A stretch of 64,000 nucleotides of DNA from assembly GCA_025677835.1 (NCBI GenBank), contig JAIXMR010000094.1:1-64000 (forward strand), read 5' to 3'. The DNA comes from Sporodiniella umbellata (lineage: Eukaryota > Mucoromycota > Mucoromycetes > Mucorales > Rhizopodaceae). The position numbers were made by a program, and so were the translations under genes. Shown here in pieces: positions 14,879 to 27,792 of the stretch (position 1 is the first letter of the stretch; each line of letters begins with the position of its first letter). The notes under the pieces are model-generated. The model saw nothing but the letters and a program-made list of their open reading frames with translations. It did no database searches and was not told the DNA's origin.

Positions 14879-15280
14879 CAGTAAAGAAGAAAGAAAAAAA
14901 AAATTAAAAAAAAAAAAAAGAAAATCCTCATTTAGGGAGATAAATGAGAGAGGGGAGACGCAATGTCACACCAACCTATCACTGACAGAAAAAGGCAAAT
15001 TTCCTTTCACTCTCTCTTGGCAAAAAATAAACCCAGTCTGTGCCTATTAAAAATAGAAAACTCTCCTTGCCTCCCTTAGGGAGACGGGCTCCTTGGGCGT
15101 CCGATGCCTGCCATGAGAGCGACGTGGCTTGGTTTCTTCACTCACCTTGCCTCCTCTTTGCGTCATCTTGAATCCAAAGTCAGTTCTCTCTCTCTCTCTC
15201 TCTCTTTTTTTTTTTTTTTTTTTTTTGGGTGGGTGGCTTTTCTCTCTCTTGCATATACTTTATTTTTTTTTTGGTGAACC
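14879..15280. promoter_or_regulatory. Bidirectional promoter, GT49 gene / IPI3
   Basis: About 400 bp between divergent starts. It has A-rich stretches near 14890-14920 and a (TC)n tract followed by T22 at about 15183-15226, just upstream of IPI3. No specific TATA element stands out. Confidence 0.4.
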
Positions 15281-16896
15281 ATGGCCAGCGAAGTTGCACT
15301 CTCCGCTTCCAGCACGGACAACACGATCCATGTATGGGATATTCGATCGGGTTCCAGTCTATTTTCTTTTAAACAGAGCATGTCAGCCAAAGGCGGATTA
15401 GCCTTGGTGCCTCGACCTGGGCAAGGACTTGCGATGGGTTCAGTGGTCACAGCGCAAACGGATCGCGCCATCTTGAATATATACCAGTTTCATAAGGATC
15501 AAGTAGTACACAAGATGATCACCACTGAAAAGATGATCAGTGTAACGGCTTCTCACCAAGGACAATACCTTGCCAGCGCTACCTCAGGTGGTAAAGTCTA
15601 CCTATGGCATCGACCCACCGGTCAACTCTTGCGCATGTTTGAAGCACACTACAAAGCCATCCGTGTCTTGCGTTTTTCTCAAGACGATGCCACCCTTTTC
15701 ACCGGCAGTGACGATGCCTCTGTCAATGTCTGGTTATTATCCCAACTCATCGACCAAGATCGCCCTGCACCTCTCTATTCTTGGTCAGATCATACCCTCG
15801 CTATCTCGGATATCTTTGTTGGACAAGGCTTGCTCTCAGGCGCACGCGTAGCCACAGCCAGTGGAGATAAAACAGTCAAAGTAAGTCCCTCTTTTTTTCA
15901 AAAAGACCCTACAGCACTTATATTTTTTTTTTTGGGGGGGAAAATTTTAGCTTTGGGATCTTGCCACCGGTCATCTCTTGACTACTTTTTTGTTCCCAAA
16001 ACCTGTTTCTAGCGTAGTGATGAACCCTAGCGAAACCGTGTTATTTGCGGCTTGTGAAGACACGATTTATTCGGTGGATCTCTTTTTCCGCCATCAGGAT
16101 CAGACGTACGAAGCGAGGGGTGGGCTAGGACGAGTGACTTTGGTGGGAATCCAAGCAAGATCGGCAGCCAACGAAGCACCGAGCGAGAGTCCCGTCTTTG
16201 CAGGCCACACCGGCACCGTGCATAGTCTAAGTCTTTCTTTGGATGGTACGATGCTCGTGTCAGGCGCAGAGGATGGGGAATGTATCGTATGGGACGTCAT
16301 CAGTCGACAGAGCCTACGTCGTTTCAGTGCCCATCAAGGCCCCGTCACCCACGTCTCTTGTTTCCTACGTCCAAACGAACTCAACCCCAACACAGCCAAC
16401 GCTCTGCCTGTGCCCTGGGTGGCTTTGAAACGTCTCATGTCCACCTTTGAAGAAGATCGCCGTCTCTTTTCTACACACACCCTTCACGCCTCCACACGCG
16501 TAAGAGCTCTCCTTAAAAACAAATGCCACCGCTAAATCCCATGCTAGGACCTAGAAAAACAATATCAACTCATCGAACAAGGCGACCTTGGCCTTGGCTC
16601 ACTTCAACAGCATACACATCAAACTCTCGCCACCCTAAGGAATGCCAAAGTAAAGAAACGCATGCTAACCTTTTAGACTCATCTTTTTTCTTTCTTAAAA
16701 AAAAAAAAAGCCTGACAACACCCACGACACCTTGCAAGAACAAGTACACACCCTTCGCACCGAACTCTTACGTGTCAACGCACATTATCAAAAGACCAAA
16801 TCTCTACAGAAAGAAATGTTTGACACGGTAGTGGATAATTTTATGACTCAGAACAGAAAACGGAAATTAGACGCGAGGGTGGATGAAGAAGAATAA
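15281..16896 (+). CDS. IPI3: WD40 pre-rRNA processing factor Ipi3/WDR18
   Basis: Four exons: 15281-15880, 15951-16499, 16548-16649 and 16711-16896, all phase 0, giving 478 residues. It contains at least five WD repeats: TIHVWDIRSG, GKVYLWHRPTG, DASVNVWLL, LWDLATGHLL (rebuilt across intron 1) and GECIVWDVISRQS. The C terminus is a long helical, charged tail (DLEKQYQLIEQGDLGLGSL to NRKRKLDARVDEEE), typical of Ipi3. With Rix1 and Ipi1 the protein forms the Rix1 complex that helps remove ITS2 and matures pre-60S particles in the nucleus. The start codon sits immediately after a T tract and TGGTGAACC. It converges on the KIN1-like gene with only ~100 bp of T-rich DNA between the stops. Confidence 0.92.
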
Positions 16897-16997
16897 AAAA
16901 CCCTTTTTTTTTTTTTTTTTTTTTTTGGGATTATTTTTTGAGGGGATTTTTTTTTTTTTTTTTTGGGTGGATGATGTCTAGGTTTTCTATGTGTGGT

Positions 16998-19354
16998 TTA
17001 CAATCGAAGCTCTGCTAAAATCCGACTACACATATTTTTGTATTGCCATGGATTGCCACCCACTCTTCTGAACTGCAAGCCATGCATGCCAAGTAACCAA
17101 GGGACTTTGACAATATAGATTTCAAACCGAACGACCAGATCGGGTGCGTCTTGATCGACCCGCTTGAGATCGATACTGGGCAGATGAATACATGCAAAGA
17201 ATCCTTTGCCCTCCTGCCAACGTACATGGATCCGGTCCAGCACACGGATCAGATCCGCGCGGATGGTGGCTGGGGGTTTGGTGGATGTGGTGCTGACCGA
17301 AAACAACCCTTTGAGAAAGACCGGCCGGATGTCCTTGTCGGCTGTGCCCTGAGCGCTGACAGGGGGTGGGGTTGGCGCAGGCTTGGGAGGAAACACGCTG
17401 TCGAGCGGGGACTGCCCGACGGTCATTCGGCGGCTGGTCGTCGTCCGCACTCGCTTGGGCTCGGTCGGGGGCTGGATCGGCGTAGACAGCGTGCTATCGG
17501 GCGTCTGCTTTTGGCTTTTGGTGTCACTCCGGATCAGCGCTGCACTGAACCGGCGAAACATGTTTTCAGTTGGCTCGGGCTCAGGTCCTTCACTGTCCTC
17601 TGATTTTTTGGAAAACAAACGGCTGAGGCCAATATCGAGAATGCTCTGCCGTTGATTGTCCAGATCCACATTCATCTCGTCATCTACCCGGATATGCGTC
17701 TTGCCCTTGTTGTGATAAGAAACGCCCAGCGAAGACGATCCAAGCTCGGACGGGTGGATGGCCATCTCGGGTGACGTGACAGGCGTACCTTCCGCCTGTC
17801 GCTCGTTTTCCAGTCGCTCACGTTCGATACGCTCCTTGACCAGGTAATAGATCGATACCAGCGGATGGTAAGCGCCCGGAATCGATTGCGGGTCCTCGTT
17901 GGGTAACAGAAACGACCGGGCGTGAGGCGTGAACCGAGAGATGTTCTGGTTCTGTCGGTGGTTACGTTGGGTTTCTACCGTACGCTCAAATAACACTTGC
18001 GCTGCTACCTGATACTCTTCAGACCGGAGAATCGCTTCCAGCCTTGCCTTGATCTCTTCCTCGCTTCCAAACTCAAACCCCGTCATCTGCCGCACCACTT
18101 CCATATTCACCGGGAGCGACAAGGGCAGTCGATCTGGCAGATGATTGTCAATCGGTCCATCATAACCTCGGTTCATCCAGGGATGGATCATTAGCTCAGA
18201 AAGTGTCGCTCGATGCGCTGCGTTGGATACCAGCATACGCGACAACACGCTCTTACACTCTATAAAAACACACGCTCAGCCCCCTTTCCCCTCTTTCTCC
18301 TTTTTCCTACCCTCTTACCTGAGCTCAGATGCCCTGGATAATCAATCGTCCCACGCTTGATCTTTTCATGGAGCGCTGGCATGCTCTGGTCATCAAACGG
18401 TACCTTGCCACATACCAACACATACAACACCACCCCAAAACTCCACACATCCACCTCTGGCCCTGTATACGCCTTGGCATTCAAAAGCTCTGGTGCTGCA
18501 AAATACAGTGAGCCACAGAAGGTGCTCAGACTGGATCTGGGTGAAAACAGGTTCGAAAGCCCAAAGTCAATAATCTTGATGTTTCCCTCTTGGGAAATTA
18601 GAATATTCTCGATCTTGAGATCTAACAACCAGCCGTTTTTACATGGTTATTGCTATTCTCATTCGCATCCACACATAGCCTACCTCGATGAACAATCGAA
18701 TTTCGATGACAATAATCAAGTGCGCTCAGGATCTGTCGAGCAAATCGTCTGGACTGTCTTTCTTTTAATTTTCCGTGTGAAATAATGAAATCTAATAATT
18801 GTCCGCCATTGACATATTCCATAAACAGATAGTAGTAGGGATCGATAATCACCATTTCCTGAAGACTCGCAATGTACGGATGGTGTAAAAGCAGCATCAT
18901 ACTCGCTTCTCGTACCGTCCGGATCTCTCGGTTTTCGTCTTTCTGCTTATCCTTGTTCATCACCCTTCTCGGCACAATCTTTACCGCAAGCTACACACAC
19001 CGTCAGTACACCCTACCGTCGATCCCGCATTACCTTATCGCCTGTCACGTTATGGACCCCCAGCCGTACTTTTCCCATAGACCCAGACCCTAACGTACTC
19101 ACTAGACTATAGTTGCCAATCCTCCTTCTCGGTTTCTGAACTCTTTCTACACTGACTTCGTGGCTCGTCTCCCTCGATGTTCCTGCTGAACCCGTATTGT
19201 CTACACTCGAATAAGGTGGTAACTCAGAAGCTGCTGGCGAATCCATCAAAATGTGATTGCCATCCGGTCCAGGCATAAGTCGTTCTCTTTGTAAATCCAC
19301 TCCTAAATTCCAACCATTCAGTACCGTCTCTTGTTCTTTAGCAATGTATGACAT
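16998..19354 (-). CDS. KIN1: Kin1/MARK-type Ser/Thr kinase with KA1 domain
   Basis: Four exons: 19354-19034, 18990-18684, 18621-18319 and 18259-16998, giving 730 residues. Residues ~80-345 are a CAMK-family kinase: [36 protein letters not shown] (the HRD is rebuilt across intron 2), DFGLSNLF and [12 protein letters not shown] Ser/Pro/Thr-rich linker follows. The last ~100 residues are a KA1-type domain that ends in [12 protein letters not shown], with basic and aromatic residues for binding acidic phospholipids. Kin1/Kin2 act at growth sites and link polarity to exocytosis and the unfolded protein response. The last exon is noticeably richer in G and C than the neighbouring DNA. Confidence 0.93.
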
Positions 19355-20085
19355 TGTAAACAACAGAAAAGTGAGTAGAAAAAAAAAAAGAAAAAAAAAG
19401 ATAAAGAAAAGTGAGAAAATAAATCCCCTCCCCCAGATATAAAAAAAAAAAAAAAAAATAGAATCATTTGTTAATAGAATCATTTGCTTTTTGCTCTATT
19501 TTTCTCTTTTTGTTTCCTCCCGCCAAAAAAAAAGTCAGTAAAAGCGTTTGAACAATAGCCAATTCAACTCACTACTCTTCTTGGATAAAGTATAGTAAAG
19601 GGTGTGTGTGTGTGTGTGTGAAGGAACAAACACAATCGATAGGATGTTTCCAGAGCATGGTTGACTTTTTGTAAAAAAAACCAAAATGTCTCCAACTTGA
19701 CCGACGCAACTTTCTATCGAAACCCCCCCCCCTTTGACAAACGCTCTTTTTTTGTACTAGCGGCAGTTTCTTTGTGAAACAGAAATAGGAAAAAGCTTTG
19801 GAAGCACTTGCTTACAACAGAGATCCATTCCAATCCCTGCTTCTTTCTAACCTCAGGCTTCAGAAGCACATCGTTTTGAACAAACACAGTCTAAATTGAC
19901 ACCCGATAGGCTCTGTTGGTATAAAATTGACAGCCAAACTTCCTTTATCACCACCTTTGGCTAGCCCTTACACACTTTCTGTCACTAACTCGGTGGTCTA
20001 GTCAGTGATGATTCTAACACATATTTGTTTGGCCTTATCAAAAGTTAGAAAAACGTGCCATGTTTTCGAAATTCGACCAAGCGCT

Positions 20086-20123
<38 letters not shown>

Positions 20124-21622
20124 GCAGTTGTCATAACAGTAGGCGTACCCAGTTTTCACTTACTTTTTCTGTCGTATGAGAGTGGAATGTTAGTCACACT
20201 GAGACCAGTGGATCATTTTACCCCCTCATCAAGCAGTTTTTTTTTTTTTCCTTTTGAATCAAGAACTTTTCCCCCCCCCCATAGGTGCTGTCGGAGACTC
20301 AAAACGATGCACTTTGAAAGTACGTCCTGAACTGATTTCAATCGAAAATCCAAATTTAAACTACAGACTGAAGCCCTGGATTCAGCCTTTTCCAAGAGTC
20401 AATACAAGATGGCATTTAGTAAGGAAAAAATAACAATCCAATACAGATTTTGCTATAGCTGGAGATAGAAACCCTTTCTAGTCAACAACATCAAAGCATT
20501 GTTCATCGTACCCTCTTTTAAGCTGCACAAACGTATCCTGCAACTTTTAGGATCAAAAAACATTCCATCTAAAATTTTAAGCTTTTTTCAATGCAAAACA
20601 AAGGGAACAAGTAAACTTATCCTTTGGCAGAACAGAGCGTGCTTGGTTTTTATTTTAAATGTGAATAGAAACTAAGCTGGCTAATAAAAATGACACCAAA
20701 ACCTGCAAAGTTCTCAATGTAAGCACTTTCCTTCTTGAACTATAATATCACCCATGAATATATTACACATAAAAAGTAAAATAAAGAGAAAAATTACAAT
20801 TTGCTTTACAAAAGAAAGGAAGTAGCATATCAAATAGCTCTGCTCTTAGTTGTCACCTTTCTTTCTTGAAAAACAAACCTATAGCTCAGAGAGTAAGCTG
20901 TTTTCAAAAAAAAAAAAAAAAAAAGAAAGAAAGACAGTATCCAAAGTCTTTGTCTTTTAATATTCTTGTTAAGAATATCTTCAACTTGCTTGCATCTCTT
21001 TAAATCATAGTTTTCGTAAAGATTAAAGGCTGTTGAAAGTCGATAACATGTTTTTTTTTTTCTTTTTGGTAAAGTTTACACATGCAACTATAGGCTTAGC
21101 TTAGTAAACTATAAAAGAAAATTACCAGTGCTGAGAAAAGATATTACAGACTACTGTACATTGATTTTTTTTTTAATGATATTAGTACTTTAGGCAATTT
21201 TTGAAAGTCTAGAAATGATCAGTGAAAAAAAAAAACAAAAAAAAAAATCAAGCTAATGCTTTCATTCATCTTAAAATGTATCGGCTATAAGACTAAAAAA
21301 TTGCAAATAAACATATAAAACCTGTTCTCATGATATCAAACACCATTTGTAATGTGAACAAAGAATCTAGCGACCCGAAACCCACCCTTACTTATTTATC
21401 TGATGCTATTCGCTTCACCGTTACTATTTTTTTCTTTTTTTAGATGAGATATAACCCAAGTATTGTGGTAAATGATATCTATACTTTTTAGATAATTACT
21501 GAAACACTATATACAATACAAATAGTTATGTATTCATATACAGGTTTTCGTGTTTACTGACACTAGAAGAGAATAACATAAAGAAAATAAGAGAGAGATA
21601 GAAAAGAAGAAAAAAAGGCTGT
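19355..21622. other. Gene-free region between KIN1 and SPE2 copy A
   Basis: 2.3 kb with no supportable gene. It contains a (GT)n tract near 19601-19620, a 33-nt T run at 20090-20122, short C runs near 19726 and 20271, and many A/T runs. It serves as KIN1 promoter and SPE2 copy A 3' flank. A short stretch near 19994-20024 looks weakly tRNA-like but has no T arm. Confidence 0.5.
20090..20122. repeat. (T)33 homopolymer
   Basis: Uninterrupted T run in the KIN1 upstream region; one of several runs of 30 or more in the window. Confidence 0.95.
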
Positions 21623-21640
21623 ATAAATAGGAAATCCATA

Positions 21641-23162
21641 CTACATCTTAATGTAGTGTCCAAAAACAAGATCGTAACCCTCGAACTCACGAAGTGTCTT
21701 GTCTTTGCGTTTGTAGCCACCGAATTGGTCAATAGTCTGTACCAAACGGCTAACGTTGGCTGCTTGTTGTTCTGTATCCAAACATGAGGAAAAGTAAGTG
21801 ACCGTAAAAGCGCCAGGTTGGAAAATGTCAACAACTTGTCGAATCAGCTTGCGTACTGCTTCTTCGCGTCCATCTCCGTTTTTACCAGGGTTTTCAATGG
21901 GCTTGACAGGAATTGTCGTTTCAAAAGATGCATATGAGCATTGGGGCTCAGGGGTAACGTGAATGGTATAATAACCATCATTCAACAAGCCGTTGCATGA
22001 GTAGCCGCAAGGCTCAAACAAAAATGCATCAACCTCTGCTTCAGGATAAAGCTGATCTAAGCCAGTTTCCAAGTCCACACGGTTTCCTCCTTCTAAACCA
22101 GAGGGCTCATCATCTCTGTGATAGAAGGCTTTCATCGCTTCAGGTGAGAGCTTGGTCATGAGAATTTCTATCGTCTCGTCATGAGCACGATAGCCTACTG
22201 AAGTAGTAACGGCATCAGAAAACTCGGAAGGCGAGTTACGTATAAGCTTGGTAGGCTTGTTGTCATCAGCTTTGTACCAAGCACAATCGTTCATCCATGA
22301 CAAGCCGTCTGTTTCCTTCATCAGTTGCTTCATGTCTGTTATATTTTCAATGTGGTTTTGATGCTGTGATACATCAGGTAAGGTCAAATAAAGGTACCAC
22401 TCGTCGCTGTTTTCATCACCAATAACATAGGATGCTCCATTGTCTATATTTGTATGTGAGAAAAACCTCTCTAAATATACACTAAACAAATATACATCAT
22501 TCAAATACCTACCAAAATGATCGTTCAAGTAATATACTTCTTCTTCCCAGCTTCTATGAGGACCAGGTTGCTTGTCAGGGAACATGTATGACTTTCTAGA
22601 GTAAAACAAACGGTAAACACCATCGTATCCACAGCGGGTCTTTGCAATCTCTAGCATATATGGAAGTGCTTTCAAAAGCGTTGTAGTCCCACATGTCTTT
22701 AAAATAATCTTGTGAGGATAGACAAACATAGATGACTCACTTGAAAAAAAAAAAAAAGGGTCTGTATTTAGTACACAAAACAAACATCGTATTACATATC
22801 ATATTTTCTCTCTCTCTCTTTTTTTTTTACCTGAGCAAGTAGGCATCAACATGATCGTTACGGATCACGTTCAATACAGTACATTTTACAGTGGCAAGCA
22901 TAGAATCCCACAAAGCTCGATCAACAGTACGAAGATCGCTAGAACAGTCAATAGGAAAACTGATTTGTGAGTCATTGGGTGTATTGGGTGTGGATTCTTC
23001 TGAATCGGAATTAGTGTTGCTCAAATTGGTATTTTTGAAAGGTGTTGGCGAAAACCATATTTCAAGAAGCTTCTCCGGTCCTTCAAAACAGCCATGTTCA
23101 GCAGAATAGTTAGCACCGGAGGGAGGAGGTGCATTGGGTTGAATAATTGTGTTGTGTTCCAT
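21641..23162 (-). CDS. SPE2: S-adenosylmethionine decarboxylase proenzyme, copy A
   Basis: Three exons: 23162-22831, 22739-22513 and 22443-21641, giving 453 residues. The enzyme makes decarboxylated AdoMet, the aminopropyl donor for spermidine and spermine. Family marks are CFEGPEKLLEIWF near the N terminus, the self-processing site LLSESSMFV (cleavage expected between Glu112 and Ser113, the Ser becoming the pyruvoyl group; this site spans intron 1), KTCGTTTLLKALP with the catalytic Cys (about 127), and FEPCGYSCNG. The proenzyme is longer than the ~330-residue human one because of insertions in both halves. Intron 2 is 69 nt and stop-free in frame. The protein differs from copy B by one residue near the C terminus (Arg versus His at about 437). 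Confidence 0.95.
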
Positions 23163-23324
23163 ACTTGAAGATAAATGTAAGCGCGAAAAAAAAAAAAAAT
23201 GTGGATTGGTTTGTTTGTATGGATAGCTTCTTTTTTTTTTTTTTTGAGGTTTTTGTTTGTTTGTTTGTTTGTTTTGAATGGATTATCCTTCGATATAAAT
23301 AATTAATTAATTAGAGTAAGGTTG

Positions 23325-23510
23325 TCAAGACCAGAAGTTAGAGAAGTGGAGCCGAAAAGGTAAGCTGATTAAGTAACGAACTAGATTGTTTGTATAAAAA
23401 TCGATTGGCACAGAAGGCATATAACAAGTGCGAGTTTGGCTTTTGTTTTTTGTTTTTTATAAATTCAATGAATCACTGTTGCTGATTGTTAGGTAAAGAC
23501 TAATAGCCAT
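23325..23510 (-). promoter_or_regulatory. Upstream ORF pair of SPE2 copy A
   Basis: Two short open frames lie between the TATA box and the SPE2 start: 23510-23457 (17 codons plus stop, beginning MAISLYL) and 23420-23325 (31 codons plus stop, beginning MPSVPIDFY). Both are kept in copy B. They could control SPE2 translation, as upstream ORFs do for this enzyme in animals and plants. This is inference. Confidence 0.35.
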
Positions 23511-23600
23511 TCCTAAACCCAAATTGACTGGGGGCAGTAAAAAAACCTTTTAGAGTAGAAGAAAAAAGTAAAGGGATCAAGAAAGACTGTATGTTGGGCT

Positions 23601-23609
23601 ATTTATATA
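23601..23609 (-). promoter_or_regulatory. TATA box of SPE2 copy A
   Basis: TATATAAAT on the minus strand, ~440 bp upstream of the ATG, close to the inner edge of the inverted arm. It is identical in copy B, so the duplication carried the core promoter. Confidence 0.5.
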
Positions 23610-23653
23610 GAGAAAAATTTTTTCAACTGCGTGACTCGATCTCAAAAGTTCGG

Positions 23654-25965
23654 AAATTGGCCCTGGAACCCATACAGTCTGAGGTTTGTTTGGATAGTGG
23701 TTGAGCTTTTTCGGTTCCTACGACTTATTTCATTGAATTTTAGAATACAAATCGATTACTTTTGTAGTAAGGTGCTTTTAGGGTTGCGCACACTAGCACT
23801 TTTTTTTTTTTTTTTTTTTTTTGGCCAAATTCCGTTTTAATAGTTTTAAAAACTGTTGCGTATACAACTATTGGCTACTCAAATATGTTTCTTAAAACAG
23901 TTGCATACTGTGCTGCAGGCGGTAGCATTAAATTTAGGCTTTCTGAAAGTCCAAATTAGCAGCAATTTAAGGGTTTTCTGCGCGAGTTCTTCAACTATAC
24001 TGATTAAAATATAATTTTCTTTGCACTATCTGATCAACATTTCAAAAACTGACTAGTTATATAACGTCTTATTATTCAATCTAAAAATCAAGCCTCTAAT
24101 AGAAATTGCGTCATAACAGCAACGTGTCTTTCTGTTTGTTACAGTAATGTTGCATCTGAAAAAACGCAAATTGTTGTATAATAAATCAATCTTATCATAA
24201 TTTATTTAATTTTAAGTGCTATATGTACATGCTTTTAATAGCTTGGTGGATCGCGATTTACTGTACACTAAAAACGGAGCAATTTTTAAAAGTCTCGCAG
24301 ACCCTTCACCACCACCTTTTAGCTACCTTTTTATATATAGTTACACACACGGTCGTACTTGTGTATCTAGTAAAAATCACAAGCTTCATGACATCTGGGT
24401 TTGAAGGTCTGGTTTTTGATACAAGATACAACTGTCAGAGTATATTTCTAAAATTCTATAGCAACAACAAAGGGGCTGTTACAGATACTATTTATCTGGA
24501 TTCAAAGAACATTGAAAGGTACAGAACAAAACTAGCATCGCAAAATGGTGACCGATTGAAAGCTGAATAGTAAATTGACAAAGTTTGCTACGCAGACTTT
24601 TTTGTATAGCAACAAGTCAAATGAAAAAAATCATAAGGTTTTATTTTTCCAGCATTTTTTTTATACACATACAGCGCCCAAATTTGTTGTAATACTTTGT
24701 GTTAGATTAATTCATTTAAAATCTAGATAGTTTGTATATGTTTTATTAGCCGGAAAACTAAAGGTAGAGACTGATCAATAACCCATTAATTATAAGGCCT
24801 GTACATTCTCTCTTTTTCTTTTTCTTTCTCAAGAAAAAAATATTAGTAGATACTCTAGTCCTATTTACGCACCCAAAAAAAAAAAGTAGCCATAAGACAA
24901 GTGTTTCTCAAGGTATAACTTGGCCATCAGTTTCCAGCCTAACAGCTAATGTTGCAGAAATTTCCTGCTTAGTATGCATGTCTTACTTCTTACAAAATGC
25001 GTAAACAATGCAGTTCTTATTTTGTTTCGCAGATGCATAGAGTTTTTTTTATTTTATAGGAAGCTTAGAAAAAACCCAAAGATAGAAATAGAGTGCAATT
25101 GAATAACATGTCCATCTCTCAGCCCCGTTCTAGTTGCTGTTTTCAGTTGAATGGGAAAAGCAGTCCTGTAAATTATCGCGTCCGTAAACCCCTTTTGGGT
25201 TTTTACAAGTGTTTAAACTGACGAATTCCCATCAAACTTGAGGATTGTAAACAAATAGCGTGTTTTTACTCAAAAAAGCCTCCCAATACAATGGATCAAA
25301 AACCAAAATTGTTACTTATACACGCTCTGTTAATGTTTATTGTTTGACATTTAAATAACGCGTACTTTCGTTTATTATCGCGTAGCATCAATTCATTGAT
25401 CTTTGATCAAATATATTATAATGTATTTTGACTGGATGTTTTTTTAGCTTCAAAACAAGCAAAACTACTATACTAGCTTTGTTTCAAATGACTGGTTAGT
25501 ATTGTTGATTAGTAAATAGTAAGTTGTTATTCATTATACATACGATGGGCAGCGTATCAATTCATTAGTTTCTCCGGAGCTTGGTATGAATGCAATTTTA
25601 ATGGATTGTTGTATATTTTGCGCAAAAAAGACATATTGATTTTGTACTAGGATATGCATTGGTAAGAAAGAAAAGAGACTTAGAGTAGCATACATGTCAT
25701 TTTATTTACTGTAGTTGAGCAATACTGCCTGGACAAGCAAAACATTAACTGCATCAGAGACGAGCTGGAAAAAAGTCATATTGCCTCCCTGAGAGATAAC
25801 GTCCTTTTCATACTTTAGCAAACCAAATTTTCAATGCTTTCACATTATATATATTAAAGGGTTTTGGCTTGATCTGTCTACAAACTAACAAACAATATTC
25901 GTTTTTACAGGAACAACTAGCTACGCTATCTAATTCAATAAGAAAAAGGCATATCCTAGCATCTC

Positions 25966-26000
<35 letters not shown>

Positions 26001-27649
26001 TCTTTTTTTTAAAAAAAAAAAAAAACTGCAATTGAAGTGCTACTTGAGCTTTGATCTTAAATAAATACATCCAGATGATGAATACAGAAGACGACCCAAA
26101 CTGCACAAATACTATGCCGCTAATGTTACAGCGTAAATTGTTGATTGATGTACGCGGCGATTTTGAGCTCCCTTTTCTTTCTCTTTTTATTAAACATAAA
26201 GCGGTATTTATTACGCAAACAAAATACTACAAAGAAAGGTATATGTTGAGTAGAAGTGTTACGAAAACATCTATCGGGGTAATACTTCAAACTTGCTTAT
26301 AACAATTCACAGTAATCCACAGTTGTATGAAAACAAAGTATACTCTTTCGGTTTGCTGCAAGTTAAATTGAATCAGCATCATGAAGAAAACGATAACAAA
26401 GAGTCAAATACTAATATTATTGTTTTGTATTTAGACTAACAAATAGTCAACAATTTAAACTGTGTAAACAGTAGGGGCTCCGGCCGGGGCGCTTTGTTTG
26501 TGTACCAAAATGTAGCGCACTATTTCAGGGAAGCATAAACAGCTTTGGCTTGTATCGACCTTACTGTTTTATACGCTTTTAGAAAAAAGGAAACTTATTT
26601 TTTCCAGGCCTTGCTACAAACCGAAAAGATTGCTCAAGATAGTGTTCGGAGGTACGTTTTTCAAGTGAAACAATCACCGACCCGACCAGCTTTTGTTTAG
26701 AACGTCTTAGAAGAAAAAAAAAATATGAATAGAATAGTGTTAAGTGTTTTGCGCTTTTTTGTTTTGCAAAAATCAGCATTTTTGACATATGTTTTGAGGT
26801 TTTGCTGTATAAAAATCCATGCCTTTTACCTTTCAATTGCTTGGCATTTGAAATGCACACGCTTCAATTTCAGTCGCTCACAAGGAGCACATTGTTTTCT
26901 ATATCTTATTCACAGCTACATATTCAGAAATAACTTTTTTTCTGCAGTTTTAGTTAAAACTGCTTTTCCTTGTTTCTAGTTTGTATTCTGAAGAAAAAAA
27001 GTATTTGTTAGTGACTCAATTTTGAGAACTGTTGCAAATCGAACTGTCGAAAGCCACTGATTTCTGAAACTTTGTTGTAACCGGCTTTTTCGGCTACAAA
27101 CTTGGGTAATTCTGTTACACTCTGCTTTTTCACACTGTTCAAAACCGCTGAATGTGTCTTACACTTAACTAGACTTATTGTGAGCCTATCATATATTCAT
27201 CACGTCATCCATGAGTTCAAAAACCAAAAACGGAAGCACAAAGTACATCAAAGCATTAATAAATAGCTAAGCGTAGTTGCCTTATACAATAGAACAGAGC
27301 TTTATAATTCAAATACTACAAAAGAAATTACGCCAATGGTTATTCTGCCTTTTTGCCTGTTACTTTACAAAATGCAAAAGTACAAAAAGATTTTCATTGG
27401 TTTTTGTTGGCTGATCTTTTTGAGGTTCCGATTTGTATTTTTTTGTGTAAAAATAGAAATTTGATGCCAAATACTTTGAAAAACTATTCTTTGAAAAAGT
27501 TTTTCATTTTACAAGTGATTTTGGGACAAGACCGCTATTATAGATACATCCAAAATGTTGTGGGGAAAACGTTTTCACGGGTAAAAATTCAATCCTAGCT
27601 ACTGTGTACGTATAACAGCCTAGGCCTTGCAAAGTCCATAGGCCATTCT
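23654..27649. other. Unique ~4-kb spacer between SPE2 copies
   Basis: AT-rich DNA unlike the flanking arms. No open frame shows recognisable protein character; the longest (24223-24570) is hydrophobic low-complexity sequence. It contains a (TA)n tract at about 25969-25997 and a short GC-rich patch near 26472-26494. I see no transposase, terminal repeats or RNA gene. It must hold the distal promoters of both divergent SPE2 genes. Confidence 0.6.
25969..25997. repeat. (TA)n microsatellite
   Basis: About 14 TA units in the spacer between the SPE2 copies. Confidence 0.9.
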
Positions 27650-27693
27650 CCGAACTTTTGAGATCGAGTCACGCAGTTGAAAAAATTTTTCTC

Positions 27694-27702
27694 TATATAA
27701 AT
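27694..27702 (+). promoter_or_regulatory. TATA box of SPE2 copy B
   Basis: TATATAAAT, about 45 bp inside the inner edge of the right arm and ~440 bp upstream of the start codon. Confidence 0.5.
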
Positions 27703-27792
27703 AGCCCAACATACAGTCTTTCTTGATCCCTTTACTTTTTTCTTCTACTCTAAAAGGTTTTTTTACTGCCCCCAGTCAATTTGGGTTTAGGA

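Larger units (their letters stand above)
21623..23653. repeat. Left arm of inverted duplication
   Basis: Nearly identical to the reverse complement of 27650-29682. It contains a complete S-adenosylmethionine decarboxylase gene, about 490 bp of 5' flank with a TATA box, and only ~20 bp of 3' flank. The outer edge fades just after the stop codon; the inner edge ends abruptly at the shared cgaacttttgagatcgag. Coordinates map as p to about 51304 minus p. Confidence 0.95.

Noticed and set aside
15163..15471. Minus-strand open frame over the IPI3 start
   Set aside because: Antisense shadow of the first WD40 exon plus a (GA)n tract.
19994..20024. Possible tRNA start (ggtggtctagtcagtgatga)
   Set aside because: No T arm, anticodon stem or acceptor stem found downstream.
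24223..24570. 115-codon open frame in the SPE2 spacer
   Set aside because: Hydrophobic, low complexity, no domain, no copy elsewhere in the window; two overlapping frames are open.
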